From Edaphochlamys debaryana (Eukaryota; Chlorophyta; Chlorophyceae; Chlamydomonadales), in the NCBI GenBank assembly GCA_016858145.1, contig JAEHOE010000012.1, positions 248,001-312,000 on the forward strand: DNA of 64,000 bases, read 5' to 3'. Shown here piece by piece: positions 12,001 through 24,000 of the stretch (its first letter is position 1; each line of letters begins with the position of its first letter). The translations under genes and the position numbers were made by a program. The notes beneath the pieces are model-generated. The model did no database searches and was not told the DNA's origin. It saw nothing but the letters and a program-made list of their open reading frames with translations.

Positions 12001-15000
12001 TCGGGGCTGGGCGGAGGGCTGGGAGGCTTGGGGCTGGGCGGGAGCGGCGAAGGCGGCTCCGCCACAGAGCAAGCGGTTGAAGGAATCTCCGCGTAGCCGA
12101 CGCAAGAGTCGCCCATGGAAGACGTGACCACCACCTCAAGGCTGCCGGGCACGTACTTCTCCGAGCAATCAGGAGAGTCGCCGCGAATGTACGAGAACCA
12201 CTGGTACAGAGGCTCCTTCTCCGCAACAAGGCTCTTGAACGTGTCCGTGTCATCAGGTGACCACAGCGTCGCGCAGATGGTCACGTTGGGGTAGACGCGG
12301 GCGTTCTCGTTGTACACGTACGGGCCCGTGCAGCGGGTGGTGTCGTTGAGCGTGAAGCCGGGCGCGTACAGCGTGATCGGGGGCTCGTACTCGGGCAGGA
12401 ACGTGTTCATGTAGTTGGCCATCGACACGGCACTGGCACAGAGCTCGGCGTTGTTCGCAACAGGCTCAGGGGCGAGCGGGTTGGGGTACACCACGAGGGT
12501 CATGCACACAGCGCACGAGGGCGGAGGTGAGGGAGGGGACGGGCTGGGCGGCTTGGGGCTCGGGGGCAGCGGGCTGGGAGGCACCGGGCTCGGCGGGGGG
12601 CTGGGCGGTGAGGGGCTGGGAGGTAGCGGCGGCTCAGGACTCGGCGGAGGCGAGGGCGGCTTGGGACTGGGCGGCAGTGGAGGCTCAGGGCTCGGCGGAG
12701 GGCTTGGCGGTGAAGGGCTGGGCGGCAGAGGCGGCTCAGGGCTTGGCGGAGGAGACGGCGGCTTGGGACTGGGCGGCAGCGGCGGCTCGGGGCTCGGTGG
12801 AGGCGAGGGCGGCGAGGGGCTGGGCGGCAGCGGCGGCTCAGGGCTCGGCGGAGGCGAGGGCGGCTTGGGACTGGGCGGCAGTGGAGGCTCAGGGCTCGGC
12901 GGAGGGCTTGGCGGCTCAGGGCTGGGCGGCAGAGGCGGCTCAGGGCTTGGCGGAGGAGACGGCGGCTTGGGGCTGGGTGGCAGCGGCGGCTCGGGGCTCG
13001 GTGGAGGCGAGGGCGGCGAGGGGCTGGGCGGCAGCGGCGGCTCAGGGCTCGGCGGAGGGCTGGGTGGTGAGGGGCTGGGCGGCAGAGGCGGCTCAGGGCT
13101 GGGCGGAGGCGAGGGCGGCTTGGGGCTGGGCGGCAGTGGAGGCTCAGGGCTCGGCGGAGGGCTTGGCGGCTTGGGGCTGGGCGGCAGCGGCGGCTCAGGG
13201 CTCGGTGGAGGGCTGGGCGGTGAAGGGCTGGGCGGCAGAGGCGGCTCAGGGCTCGGCGGAGGCGAGGGCGGCTTGGGGCTGGGTGGCAGCGGCGGCTCGG
13301 GGCTCGGTGGAGGCGAGGGCGGCGAGGGGCTGGGCGGCAGCGGCGGCTCAGGGCTGGGCGGAGGCGAGGGCGGCTTGGGGCTCGGCGGCAGTGGAGGCTC
13401 AGGGCTCGGCGGAGGGCTTGGCGGCTTGGGGCTGGGCGGCAGAGGCGGCTCAGGGCTCGGCGGAGGGCTGGGTGGTGAGGGGCTGGGCGGCAGCGGCGGC
13501 TCAGGGCTTGGCGGAGGGCTGGGTGGCGAGGGGCTGGGCGGCAGAGGCGGCTCAGGGCTCGGCGGAGGCGAGGGCGGCTTGGGGCTGGGCGGCAGTGGAG
13601 GCTCAGGGCTCGGCGGAGGGCTGGGTGGCGAGGGGCTGGGCGGCGCCGGAGGCTCAGGGCTGGGCGGAGGCGAGGGCGGCTTGGGGCTGGGCGGCAGTGG
13701 AGGCTCAGGGCTCGGCGGAGGGCTTGGCGGCTTGGGGCTGGGCGGCAGAGGCGGCTCAGGGCTGGGCGGAGGAGACGGCGGCCTGGGGCTGGGCGGCGCC
13801 GGAGGCTCAGGGCTGGGCGGAGGCAAGGGCGGCGAGGGGCTTGGCGGCAGCGGCGGCTCAGGACTCGGCGGAGGGCTCGGCGGCTCGGGGCTGGGTGGCA
13901 GGGGCGGCTCGGGGCTGGGCGGCGGGGAGGGCGGCTTGGGGCTGGGCGGCAGCGGCGGCTCCGGACTGGGCGGAGGGCTGGGAGGCAGTGGGCTCGGCGG
14001 TGCTGGGCTGGGCGGCTTCATTATGGCGCACATGTACGGCAGCGTCTCGGCGCTCACGGTGCAGATGCCCTGGTCCATGGATGTGAAGGTCGCGGTCATG
14101 GTGGCTCCGTTGCAGCTGTCGTCCTCGCCCTTCAGCAGGTCAACCCAGTACTGCAGGAGCGTGGGCGTGTCCTCAAACAGCTGGTTCAGCTTGTCCGCCT
14201 CGACCGAGGACCACATGACGGCGCAGATGGTCGAGGTGACTGTGTTCGCGTCCTTGACGACTCCGCAGCTCTTGAGCGTGAAGTCCTGCACCAGCTGAAT
14301 GCCCGCTTCCTCAACGGCTTGAGCCAGCGTGGCCATGAAGCTGTTTGACACCGCGCAAAACGTGTCATTCGTGAAGTAAAAGGAGGGGACTCGCTCGTCC
14401 TTCATGACCTCGAGGGTGCCGCACACCTCGCATGTGGGCGGCGGTGAGGGCGGCTTGGGGCTTGGCGGCTTGGGGCTCGGCGGAGGGCTGGGAGGGACCG
14501 GGCTAGGAGGAAGCGGCGGCTCCGGGCTTGGCGGAGGAGAGGGTGGCTTGGGGCTGGGCGGCTCGGGGCTGGGCGGAGGGCTGGGAGGCTTGGGGCTGGG
14601 CGGGAGCGGCGAAGGCGGCTCCGCCACAGAGCAAGACGTCGAAGGGATCTCCGCGTAGCCGACGCAAGAGTCGCCCATGGAAGACGTGACCACCACCTCA
14701 AGGCTGCCGGGCACGTACTTCTCCGAGCAATCAGGAGAGCCGCCGCGAATGTACGAGAACCACTGGTACAGAGGCTCCTTCTCCGCAACAAGGCTCTTGA
14801 ACGTGTCCGTGTCATCAGGTGACCACAGCGTCGCGCAGATGGTCACGTTGGGGTAGACGCGGGCGTTCTCGTTGTACACGTACGGGCCCGTGCAGCGGGT
14901 GGTGTCGTTGAGCGTGAAGCCGGGCGCGTACAGCGTGATCGGGGGCTCGTACTCGGGCAGGAACGTGTTCATGTAGTTGGCCATGGACACGGCGCTGGCA

Positions 15001-18000
15001 CAGAGCTCGGCGTTGTTCGCAACAGGCTCTGGGGCGAGCGGGTTGGGGTACACCACGAGGGTCATGCACACAGCGCACGAGGGCGGAGGTGAGGGAGGGG
15101 ACGGGCTGGGCGGCGTGGGGCTCGGGGGCAGCGGGCTGGGAGGCACCGGGCTCGGCGGGGGGCTGGGCGGTGAGGGGCTGGGAGGTAGCGGCGGCTCCGG
15201 GCTAGGGGGGGGGAGAGGGAGGAGACGGGCTCGGGGGCAGCGGCGGCTCAGGGCTCGGCGGCGGCGAAGGCGGCGAGGGGCTCGGGGGCTGCGGCGGCTC
15301 GGGGCTAGGGGGAGGAGAGGGAGGAGACGGGCTCGGGGGCAGGGGCGGCTCTGGGCTGGGGGGAGGCGAGGGAGGCGAGGGGCTCGGGGGCAGGGGCGGC
15401 CCTGGGCTGGGGGGAGGAGATGGAGGAGACGGGCTTGGGGGCAGCGGCGGCTCAGGGCTGGGGGGAGGCGAAGGAGGCGAGGGGCTCGGGGGCAGCGGCG
15501 GCTCAGGGCTGGGGGGAGGCGAAGGAGGCGAGGGGCTCGGGGGCAGGGGCGGCTCTGGGCTCGGCGGCGGCGAGGGAGGGGACGGGCTCGGGGGCAGCGG
15601 CGGCTCAGGGCTTGGCGGCGGCGAAGGAGGCGAGGGGCTCGGGGGCAGGGGCGGCTCTGGGCTCGGCGGCGGCGAGGGAGGAGACGGGCTCGGGGGCAGC
15701 GGCGGCTCAGGGCTCGGGGGAGGCGAAGGAGGCTGTGGGCTCGGCGGCAGGGGCGGCTCAGGGCTCGGCGGCGGCGAGGGAGGAGAGGGACTCGGGGGCA
15801 GTGGTGGCTCGGGGCTCGGCGGCGGTGACGGCGGCGAGGGGCTCGGGGGCAGCGGCGGCTCTGGGCTCGGCGGCGGCGAAGGAGGCGAGGGGCTCGGGGG
15901 CAGCGGCGGCTCAGGGCTCGGCGGCGGCGAAGGAGGCGAGGGGCTCGGGGGCAGTGGTGGCTCGGGGCTCGGCGGCGGTGACGGCGGCGAGGGGCTCGGG
16001 GGCAGTGGTGGCTCGGGGCTCGGCGGCGGTGACGGCGGCTCAGGGCTCGGGGGCAGCGGCGGCTCTGGGCTCGGCGGCGGCGAAGGAGGCGAGGGGCTCG
16101 GGGGCAGCGGCGGCTCAGGGCTAGGGGGGGGCGAAGGTGGCGAGGGGCTCGGGGGCAGCGGCGGCTCGGGGCTCGGTGGAGGCGAGGGAGGAGAGGGGCT
16201 CGGCGGCAGCGGCGGCTCGGGGCTCGGTGGAGGCGAGGGAGGCGAGGGGCTGGGTGGGAGGGGCGGCTCCGGGCTCGGCGGCGGCGAGGGAGGAGACGGG
16301 CTCGGCGGCAGCGGCGGCTCGGGGCTCGGCGGCGGTGACGGCGGCGAGGGGCTCGGGGGCAGGGGCGGCTCTGGGCTCGGCGGCGGTGAAGGAGGCGAGG
16401 GGCTCGGGGGCAGCGGCGGCGCCGGGCTAGGGGGAGGAGATGGAGGAGACGGGCTCGGCGGAAGCGGCGGCTCTGGGCTCGGCGGCGGCGAGGGAGGCGA
16501 GGGGCTGGGCGGCAGCGGGGGCGCAGGGCTCGGTGGAGGTGAGGGAGGGGACGGGCTGGGTGGGAGGGGCGGCTCCGGGCTCGGCGGCGGCGAAGGAGGC
16601 GACGGGCTCGGGGGAAGCGGCGGCTCTGGGCTCGGCGGCGGCGAGGGAGGCGAGGGGCTGGGCGGTAGCGGGGGCGCAGGGCTCGGTGGAGGTGAGGGAG
16701 GTGAGGGGCTCGGAGGAAGTGGAGGCTCAGGGCTCGGGGGAGGAGAGGGTGGCGAGGGGCTGGGCGGGAGCGGCGAAGGCGGCTCCGCCACAGAGCAAGA
16801 CGTCGAAGGGATCTCCGCGTAGCCGACGCAAGAGTCGCCCATGGAAGACGTGACCACCACCTCAAGGCTGCCGGGCACGTACTTCTCCGAGCAATCAGGA
16901 GAGCCGCCGCGAATGTACGAGAACCACTGGTACAGAGGCTCCTTCTCCGCAACAAGGCTCTTGAACGTGTCCGTGTCATCAGGTGACCACAGCGTCGCGC
17001 AGATGGTCACGTTGGGGTAGACGCGGGCGTTCTCGTTGTACACGTACGGGCCCGTGCAGCGGGTGGTGTCGTTGAGCGTGAAGCCGGGCGCGTACAGCGT
17101 GATCGGGGGCTCGTACTCGGGCAGGAACGTGTTCATGTAGTTGGCCATGGACACGGCGCTGGCACAGAGCTCGGCGTTGTTCGCAACAGGCTCTGGGGCG
17201 AGCGGGTTGGGGTACACCACGAGGGTCATGCACACAGCGCACGAGGGCGGAGGTGAGGGAGGGGACGGGCTGGGCGGCTTAGGGCTCGGGGGCAGCGGGC
17301 TGGGAGGCACCGGGCTCGGCGGGGGGCTGGGCGGTGAGGGGCTGGGAGGTAGCGGCGGCTCCGGGCTAGGGGGGGGAGAGGGAGGAGACGGGCTCGGTGG
17401 CAGCGGCGGCTCAGGGCTCGGCGGCGGCGAAGGAGGCGAGGGGCTTGGGGGCAGTGGGGGTGCCGGGCTCGGCGGAGGCGAGGGAGGCGACGGGCTCGGT
17501 GGCAGCGGGGGTGCCGGGCTCGGAGGAGGCGAGGGAGGCGAGGGGCTCGGCGGCAGCGGGGGTGCCGGGCTTGGCGGAGGCGAGAGAGGCGAGGGGCTCG
17601 GCGGCATCGGGGGCGCCGGGCTTGGCGGAGGCGAGGGAGGCGAGGGACTCGGCGGTAGCGGGGGTGCCGGGCTCGGCGGAGGGCTGGGAGGCACCGGGCT
17701 CGGAGGCAGCGGGGGCGAAGGGCTTGGCGGAAGGGGTGGCGCAGGGCTCGGTGGGACAGGTGGGGCGGGGCTTGGCGGCTTGGGTGGCTGAGGGCTGGGC
17801 GGGACAGGTGACGGTGGGGGCGACGGCGGGAATGGCGAGGGAGGCGATGGGCTCGACGGGGGCGCAGCGCCTCCGCAGACCGCTAGCACGCCATCCGCGA
17901 TCTCCGTCAGGTAGAGGACGCTCTCAACCACGCTGCCGTAGCTGGCCGTGCCCGCAGTCCAGCTCCAGTCGTCGTACGCGATGGCGCCGGTGCCGGACCT

Positions 18001-21000
18001 CTGCACGCTGTTGATTGTGGGGGTGGTCGCCCCCTCAGTGACGGTCACCGTCCCAACCGGCACAGCCTCTGCACGTTAGGGAGGAGAGGGGCCAGGTGTG
18101 AGGCATGAGGTTTACAACGAAGCGTGCGACCATATTTGCTGACCCGGTCTGCATCACAACGGCCGCAACTCACCCGCAGCCAGGCCGTTCTTGAGGGTGC
18201 GGTCGAGCGTTGAAGTGGCGGCCGTGGGGCCGTACACGAAGGAGTCAGCGGCGGACGTGATGCCGTTGCTGCAGGTGGCCAGGAGGACGATGGCGCCCAG
18301 GGTGGTGCCGGCCGGCACGGGGAGCTTGCCCGTCATGTCGACTTGGATGACGCGCTGCACAATGGGGGTCGAGGGGCAGAAGGGCAGTGTCAGAGGGGGT
18401 CAGCCACGAACGCGGCTGTCAGGTAATGCCTTAGGTTCCGACGAGTGCAGGTCGGTAGGTGTTGGAAACAGCGATTGCACCCGGGAGTCCTGCCATGTGC
18501 TTAGGTGTTGCCTGGTCACACCGGCACGCACCCAGCCGACGTGGTCTTTGACAATGTTGTTGGCAAGGAGGGTGGCTGTCGCCAGCGACAGGGTGCCGTA
18601 CTGCGATCCGCCCGTTGAGGTGATGGTGTAGGTTGCCAGGGAGAGGGTGCTCTGCAAGAGTTGGACCACGGCATGGGGGCCAGGGAAGCATGAGGGAAGC
18701 ATGAGTTTGGGAGTTTGGCGTGGTATCAGCGAGTCGGCAAGGCGCCATGCGGTATCGATGCCTGCGCCCCCCATCCACGCACTCACCCAGTCAAACATGG
18801 TGGGCACTACAAGCTCCACGTACTGCTTGCCGGCCGCGCCCTGGCTGTCGGCGTAGTGGAACTCGCTGACCATGAGGGCGGGGCCTGCGGGAGAGGCGGT
18901 GAAACGGAGGGGATCGAGGCGTTGAGCGAGGCGCTGTTGGACACAGGTTCTTGCCCTCGACACCTTACTGTGTTGCACGCACGCAACCCCCGGCCAAAGC
19001 ATGACGCCCTCCACCCTCCGCGGCTTACAGGGCTCGCAAGTGGGCTTGTACACGGGCGTGCCGCAGACCGAGGCCGTGTCGGTGGGGCGCAGGCCGACGT
19101 AGTACGAGTCGAAGGTGCCAAAGTTGCTGAAGTCGGCGACGAAGTTGTAGCCAATGGTCGAGGGGCTGTTGCCAGTGCCCTGGCGGAACAGCGAGTAGCT
19201 GGGCGACGTGCCGCTCGTCTCGTACGTGTCCCCGAAGATGAAGTTGGCGGTGCTACCTGCGGGCGACGAAACAACGGGCAAAGCAAGAGCATGTCAACCC
19301 ATGAACGGGTCCTGGGGCGAGGGTCGAGCAAGGCTGCAGCTCTGCGGTTCTTACCCGCAGCTAGGCCGCCGCTGGGCGTCAGGTTGATGCCGGAGCCAGG
19401 GCCGCTGGGGCCGTAGGCGATGAAGTCGGCCACCGCCACGTTGCCGTCCTGGCAGTAGTGGATGACCGCGATGGAGCCCGCACCAGTCGTGGGCGCCGGC
19501 AGCGAGCCCGCGGGCAGCGTCACGGTGACGATGCGCCAAGCGATGTTGCTGGCAATGATCTCGCTCGTCACGGTCACGCCCGGCGACACGACGCCGTCCT
19601 TGCCGATGGAGATCACGGGGCCTTGCGACACGCCGCCGCTGGTGGTGAGCGTGTAGGTTTGCAGCGCCAGCTGGGAGGCGGTCATGTTGTTGGGGATGAG
19701 GATCTCCACCTTCTGGCTGGAGGGGCCCGATGAGTCCAGGTAATGGAACTCGTTGATGTAAATCGAGGGGCCTGCGGAAGGGAAGGAGCGCAGGCAAGGG
19801 ACGGTGAGGGGAAGAGGAAGGGCCATTCAGGTACGCGTAGAGCCCGGAAAGGAACGCTGTGGGGTAGTGGGAACTTACAAGCGCGGCAGTAGTAGGGTGG
19901 TGGCGGGCTCGGGGGCTGCGGCGGTGGCGGTGGCGGCGGGCTGGGTGGCTTGGGGCTGGGCGGCTTGGGGCTTGGCGGCTTTGGAGGAGGAGGGGGGGGC
20001 GGCGGCGGCGGCGGCGGGGCGTCTGGCGGAGGCAGCGGAGGCACCCGCGGCGGCCACGGAGGCCTCGGCGACGGGGGCACGGGGAAGTCGGGCGGCGGGG
20101 CTCCCGGCGGCGGCGACGGGTCTTGAGGCGGCGGCGTGGGGAACTGCAGGACATCACGAGACAGGCAGGTGTTAGCATGAACGTCAAAGTCCAGGCAGCC
20201 CCGTCACAATGCGTCTAGCACTCACATCCGGAGGCGGCATGCCAGGGGGCCACGGGGGCTCCGGCGGCGTGGGCGGAGACGGCGAGGGCGGCATGGGGAA
20301 GTCCGGGGGCGGCATGCCGGGCGGATCCGGGGGAGCGGGCGGCGTCGGCGGTGATGGCGACGGCGGCATTGGGAAGTCTGGGGGTGGCATGCCAGGAGGG
20401 TCGGGCGGCACCGGCGGTGTGGGCGGCGAAGGCGAAGGCGGCATGGGGAGGTCTGGGGGCGGCATCCCCGGAGGATCGGGAGGCGCCGGGGGCTGCGGAG
20501 AGGGCGCTGGGAAGTCGGGAGGGGGCGCGTCGGGAGGGGAGGGCGGGGTGTCGGGAGGGTAAGGCGTCTCCGGCGGCGTGCCTGGCGGCTTGGGGCTGGG
20601 CGGCCGAGGAGACGGAGGCAGCAGCTTGTTCTCAGAAATGTCGGCAGGTGGCACGTTCGGGGGAAAAGGAGGCGCTGCGGGCGATGGAGACGCGGGCGGG
20701 GGCGAGGGCGGGTGAGGCGGGGAGGGAGGCGTCGGTGGCGGCTGCGAAGGCCGGCGCGGCGGGCGGCTGGGTGGCTTTGGTGCCGGCGACGGAGGAGTGG
20801 GAGGAAGAGGCGGCTTGGGAGCTGGTGAGGGCGGCAGGGGCGGCGAGCCGCACTTCCATTGTGGGGTGCTGCAAGAGGGGGCATGCACCCGTCAGAGCCA
20901 AGAGCAAATGCACGGCTAACGGTATGTCCGGCAATTTACAGCTGGTACGGAGCGACTGGCCGACTCACCCTGGGCGCGGAACCTGGAACGTCCACAGACA

Positions 21001-24000
21001 CTCGTTCTGCACATCGACCGGGCCGCAACCCGCAACCACGTTGTTCACCCTCCGTGGCGGCTGGCAGGTGGCGGGGATGCCGTGGAGCGTGAAGGCCAGC
21101 GGCAGCGTTCGGCTCGCTGTGGAAGGGGAGGGTCGGGGTGCCAGAGCATGTTCACTGACCACATCCCCCATACGACATAGAAGGGCCGGGCCCGCTGGCG
21201 TACAGCAGAGAGCGCCTGAAGTTGGGGACACTGCACTCACGATCCGCGCAGAGGCCGTCGCTGTCCTTGACGGTGAACGAGACGGGTGTGGGCGCCATGT
21301 CGTTCTGGGACCACCGAGCGTACTGGCAGAAGCGCTCTGCAGGAGGACACGGTTGTGCGTCAGCTTCCTTGGGGTAGACAAGCACAGAAGAGTGGCGAGG
21401 CGAGGCCCAAGCGGACAACACGTGACCCCAACACGGCATGCGCAGCGAGTGGCCAGCCGAGGACACTCACGTCCTACGCCCTTGCCCCACGCCATCATCC
21501 TGTTGGTGTTGCCAATCGCTGGGTTCTGGCCGGGCACCGTCATGATGGGCGTGAACTCGTCTCCCATGCAGACGTGGTCAATGCTGCTGGAGGCCTTGGG
21601 GCACGAGCCCCGGCGGTCGCTCCAGTACAGGCACACGTGGCAGTACAGGTAGTTGTTGGCCCACGTGCAGGCGCCCGCATCGAGGTGCAGGTCCAGGCAG
21701 TTGGCTGTCAAGAGGAAAGAGCAGGGGGCAACCGGCAGCGTGAGGCAAAGAGTGAAGACTGAGATAGCCCACCCATCCAGCGCCTTGCGCCAGACCAACG
21801 GCCGTACCTTGGGCCATGCACGACTCGACGGTATCCTGGGGCGAGACACAGGGCATGAACAGGGCAGCATGTCAGGGCACATGCTGCACGGACGGCTCGA
21901 CAATGCGGAGAGCGCACCTGGCCCTCGACTGGCTCCACCCCAACGTCATCGCGCTCGTCGAGGTAAATGCAGCCTCCCGGGATGGGGGCCGAAGGCGGGC
22001 TGGGCGGCACGGGCGGGCTGGGCGGCGGGAAAGGTGCGGTCGTGGGCGGAGCGCCCGGCCAGCGCGGAGGAGAGGGCGGGCTGGGAGGCTTGGGAGACGG
22101 CGGCCGAGGAGGGGGACTGGGCGGCGGGCTCGGCGGCTTCGGAGGCCGCGGGGGCTTGGGAGGAGACGGAGGAGCGGGGCGGCACTTGAAGGTGTCGGTC
22201 CCGGGCTTCGGGACCCAGAACGTCCACAGGCTACAGGGGAACGAAGGGTTGAGAGGTTCAGGTCGTGGACACAGCACGTTCGACCTCATGCCCTATAACG
22301 CAACACGCACCACTCATTCGGCTGGTCTCCGGTGCCGCAGCCGGCAAGCGTGCCGTTCACCACGCGGGGTCTCTCGCAAGTAGCCTGGTAGCCGCCGAGG
22401 TTGACCTCATACGGGTAGGGCGCCCGAGCTGCAGAGGGGGCAGCGAGGCGGTCAGGATGAGAGAGTTGTGTAAAGCCGCCCCAGCTTGCGCTTGGAAGAT
22501 GAAAGACGAGACCACTCACAGCCATCGCAGTAGCCGGAGCCGTCCTTCACGGTGAAGCGGACGGGCTGAATGTCGCTGTCGCCTGACAACCACTTGACCC
22601 ACTGGCAGAACTTGCCTGTGGAGAGGAAGAGAGGGCAAAGAGGCTCAGAACGCCGTCCCCAACGCAAGCCCGCAAGAGGCCACGGAGCGAGGCAGACGCG
22701 CTTACCGCCGAGGCCCGAGGCCCAGCCGTCGTTCTTCACATTCGTGCGGTCAGTCGTGGGACCCGCGCCGAAGCCGGGGATGAAGGCGTAGAACTCGTCC
22801 GTAAGGCACACGTGGCTGACCTCGTCCTGCAGCGCCTTCACGCAGGTGGCCCTGCGGTTGCTCCAGTAGATGCAGACCTGGCAGAACATGGTCGTGTCCT
22901 GGTACCGGCACGTGCCGCTATCGAACCACAGGTCCAGGCAGCCGCCCTGGTCCACGCAGGTCTCGACGCCGCCCTGTGTGACGTGGGAAAGGGCCGCGAG
23001 AACGGGGATCGAACCTGGTCTAGGCCAGACAAGCCAGCCGGTCGGGACGAGCCTCACTGTCCCCAGCCCGTCAGCGCACCTGGCTCGAGGTGTACTGCTG
23101 GTAGGTGTCCCGGTTGTCCTGACTGTCATCCGAGTACACGCAGGCGCCACCAGGCAGAGGGGCAGCGGGCGGAGCCGGAGGCGGAGGCGGGCTGCGGGGC
23201 GTGCGCGGGGGAGAGGGGGACTCCACACGGATGGGCGGAGACGGGGTGCGGGGAGGCGGCGTGGGCGGCCGCGGCCTGGGAGATGGCGGTCCGGGCTGAG
23301 GCGACGGAGGGGAGGGAGGAGGCGGGCGAGGCGCTGGGGGCTTCGGCGGCTTCGGCGGCTTGGGTGGGAGCGCTTGGCACTTGAAGGTCTCGGACCCGGG
23401 CTTGGGGACCCAGAACGTCCACAGGCTACAGGGCAGTGACAGGGCAAGCTCAGGAAAGCGCGCATTGGCATGCATGCACCCATGCGCGGCATAAGTGCGG
23501 AGACTGACCATTCGTTTGGCTGGTCTCCCGTGCCGCAGCCGGCAAGCGTGCCGTTCACCACGCGGGGTCTCTCGCAAGTAGCCTGGTAGCCGCCTAGGTT
23601 GACCTCATACGGGTAGGGCGCCCGAGCTGCAGAGGGGGCAGCGAGGCGGTCAGGATGAGTGCAGCTGTTTCAAGCCGCCCCAGCTTGTGCTTGGGAGATG
23701 AAAGGACACCACTCACAGCCATCGCAGTAGCCGGAGCCATCCTTCACGGTAAAGCGGACAGGCTGGATGTCGCTGTCACCTGACGACCACTTGACCCACT
23801 GGCAGAACTTGCCTGCCCAGGAAAGAGGGCCAAGAGGCAAGAGGCTCAGGGCAAGGTCCAAAACGCAAGCCCGAAAGAGGCCACGGAGCGAGGCAGACGC
23901 GCTCACCGCCGAGGCCCGAGGCCCAGCCGTCGTTCTTCACATTCGTGCGGTCAGTCGTGGGACCCGCGCCGAAGCCGGGGATGAAGGCGTAGAACTCGTC

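Noticed and set aside
8640..14022. Regular 51-bp repeats resembling a CRISPR array
   Set aside because: There are no unique spacers. The period is a whole number of codons and the translation is a continuous Pro-rich repeat, so it is a coding minisatellite in a eukaryote.
20184..20888. A separate gene starting at the Pro-rich ORF near 20.9 kb
   Set aside because: The open frame begins inside an intron. A CAG acceptor at about 20877 joins PQWKCGSPP to the preceding VPRPG exon exactly as in the other modules.
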